From contig ONVI01000007.1 of assembly GCA_900321275.1 (NCBI GenBank), positions 1-64,000 on the forward strand: a stretch of DNA of 64,000 nucleotides, written 5' to 3'. Below the pieces are notes generated by a model, which had not been told where the DNA came from, did no database searches, and saw only the letters and a list, made by a program, of their open reading frames with translations. Shown piece after piece: positions 35,255 to 42,868 of the stretch. Both the position numbers and the translations under genes were made by a program. The DNA is from an uncultured Eubacteriales bacterium. Lineage in GTDB: Bacteria > Bacillota > Clostridia > Oscillospirales > Oscillospiraceae. Every line of letters starts with the position of its first letter. The stretch's first letter is position 1.

Positions 35255-36012
35255 GTCGCGTCCGTCCCCTTTCGATAGCCGGTGGTGAAGTCCGGGGCGT
35301 AGAGGCGGCTGCGCGCATAATCGCCCTTTAGAAAATCCCCGACCAGTATCAGCGCCGTTTTTGTGATCCCGGCTTCCTGCGCCGTCTCAGCGAGGGTGCC
35401 GACGGTGCAGCGGAGCGCCTTTTCCTCCGGCCAGCTCGCCTTATACACGATGGCGGCGGGGGTGTTCTCCGTATAGGCCCCTTGCAGAAGCGCCGCCTGT
35501 ACCTCACGCAGCATCCCGGCGGAGAGGAAAAGCGCCATGGACGCGCCGTGCTTTGCAAGCTCCTCCAGCCGCTCCCGATCCGGTACCGGGGTGCGCCCGG
35601 CCATGCGGGTGAGGATCAGCGTCTGGCTGAGACCCGGAAGGGTATATTCCGCGTGCAGACTCGCCGCCGCCGCGCAGAAGCTGGACACTCCCGGCGTCAC
35701 GTCGTAGGGGATACCCAGCGCGTCGAGCCTGTCCGTCTGCTCCCGGACCGCGCCGTAGAGACTGGGGTCGCCCGTGTGCAGGCGCACGGTCATGAGGCCG
35801 TCCTGTTCCGCTTCTTCGATGGCGGCGATCACCTGTTCGAGCGTCATTTCGGCGCTGTTCAAAATGCGGCAGTCCAGGCGGCAGCGTGTAAGCAGCGCTG
35901 GGTTGACGAGACTCCCGGCGTAGATGACCTGATCGGCCTCTTCGAGAAGCTTCGCGCCCCGCAGCGTGATGAGATCCACGGCTCCGGGTCCGGCACCCAC
36001 AAAATGAACCAT
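35251..36012 (-). CDS. cbiF: Cobalt-precorrin-4 C11-methyltransferase
   Basis: First gene of the cobalamin operon: a 253-residue SAM-dependent methylase (CbiF/CobM). Motifs are VHFVGAGPGAVDLITLRG, ADQVIYAGSLVNP, RLHTGDPSLYGAVREQ and YDVTPGVSSFCAAAA. The ATG at MVHFVG has GGAGG five bases upstream; a TTG four codons earlier would lie over that box. It sits 240 bases downstream of the riboswitch terminator, with a palindromic repeat in between. Confidence 0.95.
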   Translation of the reverse strand: MVHFVGAGPGAVDLITLRGAKLLEEADQVIYAGSLVNPALLTRCRLDCRILNSAEMTLEQVIAAIEEAEQDGLMTVRLHTGDPSLYGAVREQTDRLDALGIPYDVTPGVSSFCAAAASLHAEYTLPGLSQTLILTRMAGRTPVPDRERLEELAKHGASMALFLSAGMLREVQAALLQGAYTENTPAAIVYKASWPEEKALRCTVGTLAETAQEAGITKTALILVGDFLKGDYARSRLYAPDFTTGYRKGTDAT

Positions 36013-36097
36013 AAATACCTCCAAAAAAAGAAAGACGCGCCCCGAAAGGGCACGTCAAAGGATGACAAGGGCCGACCGTTATTGCCGCGCTCCGCTT

Positions 36098-36208
36098 TGG
36101 CTCCCTCTCCGAGGGAGCTGTCACGGCGCGTCTCCCGCAAGCGCCGTGACTGAGGGAGTCGACTCCTTCCACCACTTCGTGGTCCCCCCTCCCTCAGAGA
36201 GGGAGGTT
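36098..36208. repeat. Interspersed palindromic repeat, family A copy in the cobalamin leader
   Basis: Opens GGCTCCCTCTCCGAGGGAGC, then TCACGGCGCGTCTCCCGCAA and GCGCCGTGACTGAGGGAGTC, then CCACCACTTCGTGG, and closes CCTCCCTCAGAGAGGGAGG. In reverse orientation it nearly repeats the closing half of the element at 11872-12074. It lies in the transcribed leader between the riboswitch terminator and cbiF. Confidence 0.88.
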
Positions 36209-36252
36209 AAGGGAACGCATATTCGCGCATGCAATGACGGGGATTTTGTCTC

Positions 36253-36281
36253 AAAAACGTGCTTCCGGTTCCGGCAGAAGC
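36253..36281 (-). terminator. Rho-independent terminator, riboswitch expression platform
   Basis: Read leftward, GCTTCTG pairs with CCGGAAGC-type bases (GCTTCTGCCGGAACCGGAAGC, about seven pairs including one G-T, seven-base loop) and is followed after ACG by TTTTT. It begins six bases after the aptamer, the position expected for a transcription-termination platform repressing the cobalamin operon when B12 is plentiful. Confidence 0.7.
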
Positions 36282-36287
36282 AGCGCC

Positions 36288-36393
36288 CCTCTCCCACGTA
36301 TCTGACTTATCCCTGCGTTTACAGGGCTTCACAGTGACCGACTCGCCGGGCCTTGCACCCGATTCCATGTCCCGCGCGCAGCGGGCAGAGAGG
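36288..36393 (-). promoter_or_regulatory. Cobalamin riboswitch aptamer
   Basis: Read leftward, the aptamer shows the conserved series GGAATCGGGTGCAAGGCCCG, the core GGTCACTGTGA (GCCACTG-type), an AGCCCTG...CAGGGAT hairpin, then AAGTCAGATAC, which is a B12-box variant. CCTCTC at the 5' end pairs with GAGAGG at the 3' end as P1. It lies between a sigma-A-type promoter and an intrinsic terminator upstream of cbiF. It should repress the whole 22-gene operon when cobalamin is bound. It is on the compact side, so a class II (hydroxo-/methylcobalamin-selective) variant is possible. Confidence 0.85.
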
Positions 36394-36412
36394 AACGATG
36401 TTCTTTTTTGTC

Positions 36413-36441
36413 ATCATAGCACAGCAGCCGCGCTTTGTCAT
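36413..36441 (-). promoter_or_regulatory. Sigma-A-type promoter of the cobalamin operon
   Basis: Read leftward, ATGACA and TATGAT are separated by 17 bases. Initiation would fall about 12 bases before the riboswitch. The divergent fbp promoter begins only about 20 bases away. Confidence 0.65.
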
Positions 36442-36462
36442 GCCTTTTCTTGCAAACAAATC

Positions 36463-36491
36463 TTGCAGGGCATGAAAAACTACGGTATACT
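36463..36491 (+). promoter_or_regulatory. Sigma-A-type promoter of fbp
   Basis: TTGCAG and TATACT are separated by 17 bases, about 70 bases upstream of the fbp ATG. The 550-base gap between cbiF and fbp is accounted for by this promoter, the cobalamin promoter and riboswitch, and repeat A. Confidence 0.65.
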
Positions 36492-36561
36492 GTCAGCAAG
36501 AAATCAGCCTGACCGATTGCCAGGAGAACCAAAACACACAAAACCGGAAAAGGAGCGGGCC

Positions 36562-38556
36562 ATGACGGAAACGACATTTGACGAGAAAACGCTGCGCTAC
36601 CTGAAAACCCTTTCGCACACGTATCCCACGACCCAGACGGTGATGACCGAGATCATCAACCTCCGCGCGATCCTGAACCTGCCCAAAGGAACCGAGCACT
36701 ATATCAGCGATATCCACGGCGAATACCAGGGGCTGCGCCACATCCTGCGCAACGCCTCCGGCTCGGTGCGCCGCAAGATCGACCAGGCCCTCGGCGACTA
36801 CGTCTCCGCCGCCGACCGGGACGCGCTGGCCTCCCTGATCTATTATCCCGAACTCAAGCTCCGCCACATGCGCCACCGGGGGCTGCTAAGCCCGGAGTGG
36901 TATACCATCACGCTCAAGCAGCTCATCGCCGTGTGCAAGATCACGATCTCCAAGTATACCCGCACCAAGGTACGCAGACTCCTGCCCAAGGAGTTCGAGT
37001 ATATCATCAGCGAGCTGATGACCACCGGCAGCAAGGACTTCAACAAAGAGGAATACTTCGGCCAGATCATCCAGTCCATCATCGAGACGGACGCTGCCGA
37101 CCAGTTCATCATCGCCATGTGCCATCTGGTGCAGGAGGCCGTCATTGACAAGCTCCATGTCGTCGGCGATATCTATGACCGCGGCGACAGCCCCCACCTC
37201 GTCATGGACGAATTGGAAAAGCAGCGCAATGTGGATATCCAGTGGGGAAACCACGATATCCTCTGGATGGGCGCCGCGGCGGGCGATCTCTGCTGCATCG
37301 CCAACGCCGTGCGCATCTGCCTGCGCTATAACAACTACGACTTCATGGAGGGCGGCTACGGCATCAACATGCGCCCGCTGTCGCTCTTCGCCATCGAAAC
37401 CTATGCCAACGATCCCTGCGCCTGCTTCCAGCCCAAGAAGGGGCCGGAGGCCGCCGCCGACCCGCACGACGATGAGATCATCGCCAAGATGCACAAGGCT
37501 ATGGCGGTCATCCAGTTCAAGATCGAGGGCCAGACCGCAAAGCTCCATCCCGAGTACCTGATGGAGGATCGGCTGCTGCTGGACAAGATGGATCTCAAAC
37601 GCGGCGTCGTGACGCTCGACGGGGTGGAGTATCCGCTGCTCGACACAAACTTCCCGACGGTCGACCCGAAGGATCCCTATGCGCTCACGCCTGAGGAAAA
37701 GAAGATTCTTGACGGTTTGCAGGTTTCCTTCCTCAACTGCGAAAAGCTCCAGCGGCATATCGACTTCCTGTATAAGAAAGGCTCCATGTACCGCTACTAC
37801 AACGGCTGCCTGATGTTCCACGGCTGCATCCCCATGGAGCCGGACGGCAGCTTTACGGAGCTGGAGATTTACGGCGTCACCTGCCGGGGCCGCAGTCTCT
37901 TCGACCGCTGCGAAGAACTGGTGCGTCAGGGCCGCTTCTCCAAGGACAAGGCGAAGCGTCAGCGCGGCGCGGACTATATGTGGTATCTCTGGTGCGGCAG
38001 CAAGTCGCCGCTCTTCGGCAAGGACAAGATGGCCACCTTTGAGCGCTATTTCATCGCCGAGAAGACGACCCACAAGGAGACCTCCGATCCCTATTTCAGG
38101 CTCGCCTACAATGCGGAGGCCTGTGAACGCGTGCTGAAGGAGTTCGGTATCACCGACCCGGACGCCGTTATCGTCAACGGGCATATCCCGGTGAAAATCC
38201 GCAAGGGCGAGAGTCCCATCAAGGTGCCCGAAAAGCTCATCATCATCGACGGCGGCATGTCCAAGGCCTACCAGTCCGTCACAGGCATCGCGGGCTACAC
38301 GCTGGTCTCCAACTCCCACCAGATGTATCTGTCCGAGCATGAGCCCTTTGCCACGGCCGAGGATATGGTGCACAACAACCGGGATATGGAATCGCGGATC
38401 ATCCCCGTCAAGACCTATGCCAGGCGCGTCACCATTGCCGACACCGATGACGGCCGCGAGATCGCCGCGCAGATCGAGGATCTCAAGCTGCTGCTGGAGG
38501 CCTACCGCACCGGCGCGGTCAAGCAGTACCGCGACAGCGCCGGGATCGACAAATAA
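36562..38556 (+). CDS. fbp: Class III fructose-1,6-bisphosphatase
   Basis: The Firmicutes-type (class III) fructose-1,6-bisphosphatase, a gluconeogenic enzyme of 664 aa, as in Bacillus subtilis Fbp. It has a metallophosphoesterase core: ISDIHGEYQG near residue 48, VVGDIYDRGDSPH, WGNHDILWMG and the late VNGHIPVK, all metal-ligand motifs. The start MTETTFDEKT is set by AAAGGAG seven bases upstream; about 100 codons of open frame upstream cross the promoter and the riboswitch region and are not real. It is monocistronic or paired with the following glycosyltransferase. Confidence 0.96.
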   Translation: MTETTFDEKTLRYLKTLSHTYPTTQTVMTEIINLRAILNLPKGTEHYISDIHGEYQGLRHILRNASGSVRRKIDQALGDYVSAADRDALASLIYYPELKLRHMRHRGLLSPEWYTITLKQLIAVCKITISKYTRTKVRRLLPKEFEYIISELMTTGSKDFNKEEYFGQIIQSIIETDAADQFIIAMCHLVQEAVIDKLHVVGDIYDRGDSPHLVMDELEKQRNVDIQWGNHDILWMGAAAGDLCCIANAVRICLRYNNYDFMEGGYGINMRPLSLFAIETYANDPCACFQPKKGPEAAADPHDDEIIAKMHKAMAVIQFKIEGQTAKLHPEYLMEDRLLLDKMDLKRGVVTLDGVEYPLLDTNFPTVDPKDPYALTPEEKKILDGLQVSFLNCEKLQRHIDFLYKKGSMYRYYNGCLMFHGCIPMEPDGSFTELEIYGVTCRGRSLFDRCEELVRQGRFSKDKAKRQRGADYMWYLWCGSKSPLFGKDKMATFERYFIAEKTTHKETSDPYFRLAYNAEACERVLKEFGITDPDAVIVNGHIPVKIRKGESPIKVPEKLIIIDGGMSKAYQSVTGIAGYTLVSNSHQMYLSEHEPFATAEDMVHNNRDMESRIIPVKTYARRVTIADTDDGREIAAQIEDLKLLLEAYRTGAVKQYRDSAGIDK

Positions 38557-38580
38557 TAGCATCAACAATCGTATAGTTTG

Positions 38581-38654
38581 ACCGGGCAAAGCCAAATATG
38601 AAAACCGGTGTCATTCTGAGGAGCCGTCTTGTTCGGCCGATGGCCTTGCCCGGT
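38581..38654. repeat. Short palindromic element between fbp and the glycosyltransferase
   Basis: ACCGGGCAAAGCCA and TGGCCTTGCCCGGT form a 14-bp inverted repeat (one mismatch) around 46 bases that include GTGTCATTCTGAGGAGC. Size and terminal symmetry resemble a small MITE or REP-type element. It could also form an mRNA hairpin just before the ribosome site of the next gene. Confidence 0.65.
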
Positions 38655-38672
38655 ATTTATAAGGAGTAATCT

Positions 38673-40121
38673 ATGTCCGAAAACCTGAACATCTGTCTTG
38701 TCAACGATTCCTTCCCCCCGGAGATCGACGGAGTGGCCAACGCCGTAAAAAACTATGCGGATATCATCTCCAAAAAACACGGAAAGGTTACCGTTGTCAC
38801 ACCCAATAATCCGGAGGCGGACGATCGGACCTTCCGTTTTCCCGTTCTGCGCTACCCGAGCGTCGACCTCACAAAGCTGGTTGGCTACTACGCGGGATTT
38901 CCCTTCTCGCCCGAGGTACAGAGGAAGCTTGTCGCGGAAAAATTTGATCTTATCCACAGCCACTGTCCCATCACCTCCACAATGCTGGCCCGCTCGCTGC
39001 GCGACAGGATCGGCGTGCCGGTGGTGATGACCTACCATACCAAGTTCGATATTGACATTGCCAATGCCATCTCCGTGAAGCTTTTGCAGGAGGAGGCAAA
39101 AAAGATCCTCGTCCAGAACATCGCCGCCTGCGATGAGGTCTGGACGGTCAGCCGGGGGGCAGGGGAGAACCTGCGCTCTCTCGGCTACGAGGGCGACTAT
39201 ATCGTCATGCCCAACGGCGTGGATTTCCCGCGCGGCCGCGTCCCCGACAGCCTTGTCGCGGAAGTGACGGCTGGATATGATCTGCCGGAGAATGTGCCGG
39301 TGTTCCTGTTTGTCGGGCGCATGATGTGGTACAAGGGCATCCGCATCATTCTCGACGCGCTGAAAACGCTGCGCGGCGCCGGACAGGATTTCCGCATGGT
39401 CTTTGTCGGCGGCGGCGGGGATAAGAAGGAAATCGTCGCCTACGCGGATAAGCTGGGGCTTACGGATATCGTTTTCTTTATCGATCCGATCCAGGATCGA
39501 AACTGCATCCGCGCCTGGTATTGCCGGGCGGATCTCTTCCTCTTTCCCTCCACCTTTGATACCAACGGCCTGGTTGTGCGCGAGGCCGCTGCCTGCTCCC
39601 TTGCAAGCGTGCTGATTGCGGGAAGCTGCGCGGCAGAGGATGTGGAGGACGGCGTAAGCGGTTTTTTGATCGAGGAAAACGCGGAGAGCATGGCGGCGAA
39701 GCTCACGGAGCTCTGCGAGAACCCGGAAGCCCTGAAAACGGTCGGAGAGGGCGCCTTGCTGGAGCTCTATATCTCCTGGGAAGAGGCCGTCGACAATGCA
39801 TGCCGCCGCTATGAGGCTGTAATCGAAAACTACCGGGCGGGCAAGTATGCACGCCATACCGGCCTTACGGACGATCTGATCCACAGCATTGCCCGGAGCA
39901 TGGAAGGCTACAACCGTATGTACGACTGGCAGAAGAAGCAGGTGCGGGAGCTGACCGGCAGCTATCAGAAGCTGCGGGACGAGCTTTTGGAGGAAGGCCA
40001 GCGGCGCATCGAGGACTTGCAGGACGGGCAGAACCGCCTGAATGCCGAGATCGAATCCAAACAGCAGCTTTTGCGCGGAAAGCTTGACGAGCTGGCAAGA
40101 TATTGGGACAGATTTATGTAA
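38673..40121 (+). CDS. GT4-family glycosyltransferase with C-terminal coiled coil
   Basis: A 482-residue GT-B-fold glycosyltransferase (GT4). The N-domain starts LNICLVNDSFPPEIDGVANAV, typical of enzymes making glycolipids such as diacylglycerol glucosyltransferases, and has HSHCPITSTMLAR and TYHTKFD. The C-domain has VFLFVGRMMWYKGI and the donor-binding EX7E-like block FPSTFDTNGLVVREAAACS. The last 80 residues (from about 400) are highly charged and helical (QKLRDELLEEGQRRIEDL), a probable coiled coil not standard for the core. AAGGAG lies just upstream. Sugar donor and acceptor are not predictable. Confidence 0.87.
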   Translation: MSENLNICLVNDSFPPEIDGVANAVKNYADIISKKHGKVTVVTPNNPEADDRTFRFPVLRYPSVDLTKLVGYYAGFPFSPEVQRKLVAEKFDLIHSHCPITSTMLARSLRDRIGVPVVMTYHTKFDIDIANAISVKLLQEEAKKILVQNIAACDEVWTVSRGAGENLRSLGYEGDYIVMPNGVDFPRGRVPDSLVAEVTAGYDLPENVPVFLFVGRMMWYKGIRIILDALKTLRGAGQDFRMVFVGGGGDKKEIVAYADKLGLTDIVFFIDPIQDRNCIRAWYCRADLFLFPSTFDTNGLVVREAAACSLASVLIAGSCAAEDVEDGVSGFLIEENAESMAAKLTELCENPEALKTVGEGALLELYISWEEAVDNACRRYEAVIENYRAGKYARHTGLTDDLIHSIARSMEGYNRMYDWQKKQVRELTGSYQKLRDELLEEGQRRIEDLQDGQNRLNAEIESKQQLLRGKLDELARYWDRFM

Positions 40122-40131
40122 ACTACACAAT

Positions 40132-40212
40132 AAAGGGGCTGACTCAATCGCTGCGCTCTGATTTCCTGACAGGAAATCAGAGCAGCAAGCGGCGGTTTGA
40201 GACAGTCCCTTT
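40132..40212. terminator. Large bidirectional hairpin/terminator
   Basis: Outer arms AAAGGGGCTGACTCAA and TTGAGACAGTCCCTTT flank a perfect 14-bp palindrome, GCTCTGATTTCCTG/CAGGAAATCAGAGC with one central base. It lies between the convergent glycosyltransferase and spoIIID genes and is likely the terminator for both. Confidence 0.7.
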
Positions 40213-40217
40213 CCGTA

Positions 40218-40466
40218 TCATTCGCCCTTATATTTGCGCCGGGTGGCAAGCCCGCCGCGGATATGCCGTTCCGCCTTGTTGAGATCCAACAGCGCCCGCA
40301 CCTGCCGGTAAAGCCCCGGATTCACATGCGGCAGCCGCTCGGTCAAATCCTTGTGAACAGTGGATTTACTTATGCCGAATTTTTTGGCGGCGGCGCGGAC
40401 GGTCGCGCGGTTCTCGACAATGTACACGGCCAGATCGCAGGCCCGTTCCTCCAAGCTGTATCGCAC
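40218..40466 (-). CDS. spoIIID: Sporulation transcriptional regulator SpoIIID
   Basis: An 82-residue DNA-binding protein matching SpoIIID, the mother-cell regulator that modifies sigma-E and sigma-K gene expression. The N-terminal ERACDLAVYIVENRATVRAA and helix-turn-helix AAKKFGISKSTVHKDL are highly characteristic, followed by NKAERHIRGGLATRRKYKG. The start is GTG with an AGGGGAG box upstream. About 50-60 bases upstream is CATATACATT, which resembles a sigma-E -10 box; I could not find a convincing -35. It identifies the organism as an endospore former or a recent descendant of one. Confidence 0.95.
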   Translation of the reverse strand: MRYSLEERACDLAVYIVENRATVRAAAKKFGISKSTVHKDLTERLPHVNPGLYRQVRALLDLNKAERHIRGGLATRRKYKGE

Positions 40467-40561
40467 TCACACCACTCCCCTGCGCGGCGTGAACTTCGCC
40501 GCACGTTCTCTGGGTAATGTATATGTGCAGAGCAAGGCGGTTTAGCACTTGTTTTTGAAGG

Positions 40562-40586
40562 AATAAAAGGAGAGGCTCGCCTTCTC
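40562..40586 (-). terminator. Rho-independent terminator of the malEFG-type operon
   Basis: Read leftward, GAGAAGGCGAGCCTCTC folds with one bulge and is followed by CTTTTATT. It overlaps the malG stop codon. Confidence 0.6.
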
Positions 40587-41427
40587 ACCCCTTTGACGAG
40601 CCGGCCGTCACGCCGCCCACATAGTATTTCTGCAGCCGGATAAAGACCAGCACAATGGGAATAGAGATCAACACCGCCCCGGCGCAGAAGGCCGTGTAAT
40701 ATTCGAAGATGTTGGCCTTGTCCACCATGGTATAGAGGCCCTTGGCTACGGTGTAGTTGTTGTAGTTGTCCTTCATAATGACCGAGACGAAGATAAAGTC
40801 CACCCAGGGCGCGATAAAGGCGTTGATGGCGATATTGGCGACAATGGGCTTGGAATTTGGAAGGATGATCTTCCAGAAGATGATGTGCTGGGTGGCCCCA
40901 TCCAGCATGGCCGCCTCGTCCAGCGACTTGGGGATTGTGTCAAAAAAGCCCTTGGCAATGTAGTAGTTCAGCGCCGCGCCCCCGGAATAGACCAGGATCA
41001 GCGCCAGCAGCGTCTGATCCAAGCCGATGGCCTTAAGAAAGTGGTAGATGGCGATCATGCTCATGAATCCCGGGAACATGCCCAGCACCAGCGAGATGTT
41101 CATCAGCGCCTTGCGAGCCGGAAAACGGAGCCGGGAGTAGACATAGGCGACCATCAGCGTCAGGATCGTGGTGATAACGCAGCAGCAGCACGCCACAAAG
41201 AGCGTATTGAGGAACCAGCGCGGGAAGTTAAAGAGTGTGGTGTCCGTAAAGAGCCGCCGGTAGTTGGCAAAGGTAAAGCCCTTGGGCCAAAGGTAGGAGG
41301 TGTATGCGCCTTTCTCTGCCCGGAAGGAGGACAGCACCAGCCAGAATACCGGCACGAGCCAGAGGATCGCCAGTACCGTCAGCAGCGCATGGAGGGCAAT
41401 TCCGGTCAGTTTCTTTCTTCTGCTCAT
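40585..41427 (-). CDS. malG: MalG-type ABC sugar permease
   Basis: A 280-residue inner-membrane permease with six predicted helices, the second permease of a maltose/maltodextrin-type CUT1 importer. The EAA loop that contacts the ATPase reads DEAAMLDGATQHIIFWKIILP. The ending VQKYYVGGVTAGSSKG-like (LQKYYVGGVTAG) is typical of MalG/MdxG. It overlaps malF by four bases. No ATPase gene accompanies it; a shared MsmX-type ATPase, such as those at 57373 or 63373, could energise it. Confidence 0.9.
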   Translation of the reverse strand: MSRRKKLTGIALHALLTVLAILWLVPVFWLVLSSFRAEKGAYTSYLWPKGFTFANYRRLFTDTTLFNFPRWFLNTLFVACCCCVITTILTLMVAYVYSRLRFPARKALMNISLVLGMFPGFMSMIAIYHFLKAIGLDQTLLALILVYSGGAALNYYIAKGFFDTIPKSLDEAAMLDGATQHIIFWKIILPNSKPIVANIAINAFIAPWVDFIFVSVIMKDNYNNYTVAKGLYTMVDKANIFEYYTAFCAGAVLISIPIVLVFIRLQKYYVGGVTAGSSKG

Positions 41428-42779
41428 TGGAACATATCCTCCTTCTTTACAGCGCTGGTGCGGTTATATACCGTGATCGAGAGCGTCGAGACGATCATGA
41501 AGATGAAAATGCCGATGGTGGAGGCCAGGGCGTAGTCGTGCCGATCCACGGTCAGCTTGTACAGCCAGGTGACCAGCAGATCTGTCTTCCCCGCCTGATA
41601 ATAGTCCAGTGCGAAGGGACCGCCGGCCGTCAGCAGATAGATGACGTTGAAGTTGTTGATGTTGCCCACAAAGGTCGTGATCGTTGCCGGGGCAGTCACG
41701 AAGATCATGTAAGGCAGTGTGATGTTGGTGAAGCGTCGGAAAGGTCCGGCGCCGTCCAGCTCTGCGCTCTCGTAGAGGTCGGAGGGAATGTTCATCAGCA
41801 CGCCGGTGAAGTTCAACATCGTGTAGGGGATGCCGATCCACATATTGATGACTACCACGCAGATGCGGGCCAGGGTCTTGTCCGTCAGAAACGGAAGCGG
41901 GGTCGTGATCCAGCCGAGCTTCATCAGTGCAATGTTGATGGCGCCCATCGGTTCCAGGGCGCGGGAAATGAGCAGAAGGCTCACAAACTGCGGGATGGCA
42001 ATGGAAATGACAAAGAGTGTCCGCCACATCTTTTTCAGCTTCACCAGCTTGTGGTTGATGAGAATCGCCAGCAGCATCCCGAGAATATAGTTCGTGAAGG
42101 TCGCCAGGATCGCCCAGACGATCGTCCAGCCAAAGATACCGAAGAAGGTGTGGGTCTTTGTCTGGTTGCCAAGGAAGATATCCGTCACATTGGTAAGCCC
42201 CGTCCAGGTAAAGAGCTCGCCGGGCGGCTGATGGGCGGAGTCAAAGTTTGTGAAGGCGATCAGCACCATGAACACGATCGGAAGCACCGTGAAGGCCACC
42301 AGACTAAGCATCGGGGCGGCCAGCAGCGTAATATGGAAGCGGCTGTCCAGCAGGCTCCTCAGATCCTCGCGGAAGGACGGGATATGCTTGCCCTGCGCAT
42401 CAAGCAGGCACAGCTCTCCCGCGCTTTTCAGATTCAGATACCACAAGTATACAAACAGGATCGTCCCCGCAATGGTGAGTACGCTGAATAAGAGAATCAG
42501 CATGGAATTGTCGCCGGGGACGCGCTGGTAGATCTGCAGCTCCTCGTTCCAGACCTTGAGCTGTGCGTTTTCTCCCAGCGTATCAAAGTGGGACAGGTAC
42601 TTCCAGCCAAAGCCGAAAAAGAAGCGGAAGAAAGCAAGCTCAGAGAGCAGATACAAAAGCCCTTTTCCGAATTGCCGGAAGCGGAAGCAGCCGCTTCCCA
42701 TGACCAGCAGCGAGAGCCAGGTCAAGGGATGTTTGCTTTTTCGGAAGGCTTGAAGCCAGAAAGGACGCCCACGATGCAA
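41424..42779 (-). CDS. malF: MalF-type ABC sugar permease
   Basis: A 451-residue permease, longer than the CUT1 average because of an N-terminal extension. As in MalF/MdxF, extra helices (about 40-55 and 90-115) and a soluble stretch precede the transport core. The EAA loop reads ESAELDGAGPFRRFTNITLP, and FNVIYLLTAGGP is a MalF-type motif. The start appears to be TTG with GGAGG about nine bases upstream; no ATG fits. A hairpin with a T-run lies in the 89-base gap after the binding-protein gene. Confidence 0.88.
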   Translation of the reverse strand: MHRGRPFWLQAFRKSKHPLTWLSLLVMGSGCFRFRQFGKGLLYLLSELAFFRFFFGFGWKYLSHFDTLGENAQLKVWNEELQIYQRVPGDNSMLILLFSVLTIAGTILFVYLWYLNLKSAGELCLLDAQGKHIPSFREDLRSLLDSRFHITLLAAPMLSLVAFTVLPIVFMVLIAFTNFDSAHQPPGELFTWTGLTNVTDIFLGNQTKTHTFFGIFGWTIVWAILATFTNYILGMLLAILINHKLVKLKKMWRTLFVISIAIPQFVSLLLISRALEPMGAINIALMKLGWITTPLPFLTDKTLARICVVVINMWIGIPYTMLNFTGVLMNIPSDLYESAELDGAGPFRRFTNITLPYMIFVTAPATITTFVGNINNFNVIYLLTAGGPFALDYYQAGKTDLLVTWLYKLTVDRHDYALASTIGIFIFMIVSTLSITVYNRTSAVKKEDMFQ

Positions 42780-42807
42780 AGATCATCACCTCCGTATGAA
42801 ATGGAAG

Positions 42808-42844
42808 AAAAGGCTGTCGCAATTATGCCTGCGGCAGCCTTTTC
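42808..42844 (-). terminator. Intercistronic attenuator between malE and malF
   Basis: Read leftward, AAAAGGCTGCCGC and GCGACAGCCTTTT pair (one mismatch) and run into TTTTCTTCC. A partial terminator here would give more binding protein than permease, a common arrangement in sugar importers. Confidence 0.7.
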
Positions 42845-42868
42845 CCGGTATAAAGAATCAGAATGCAC

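Noticed and set aside
36259..36561. About 100-codon N-terminal extension of fbp
   Set aside because: It crosses the cobalamin riboswitch, both promoters and the fbp leader; the known class III family length and AAAGGAG box fix the start at 36562.
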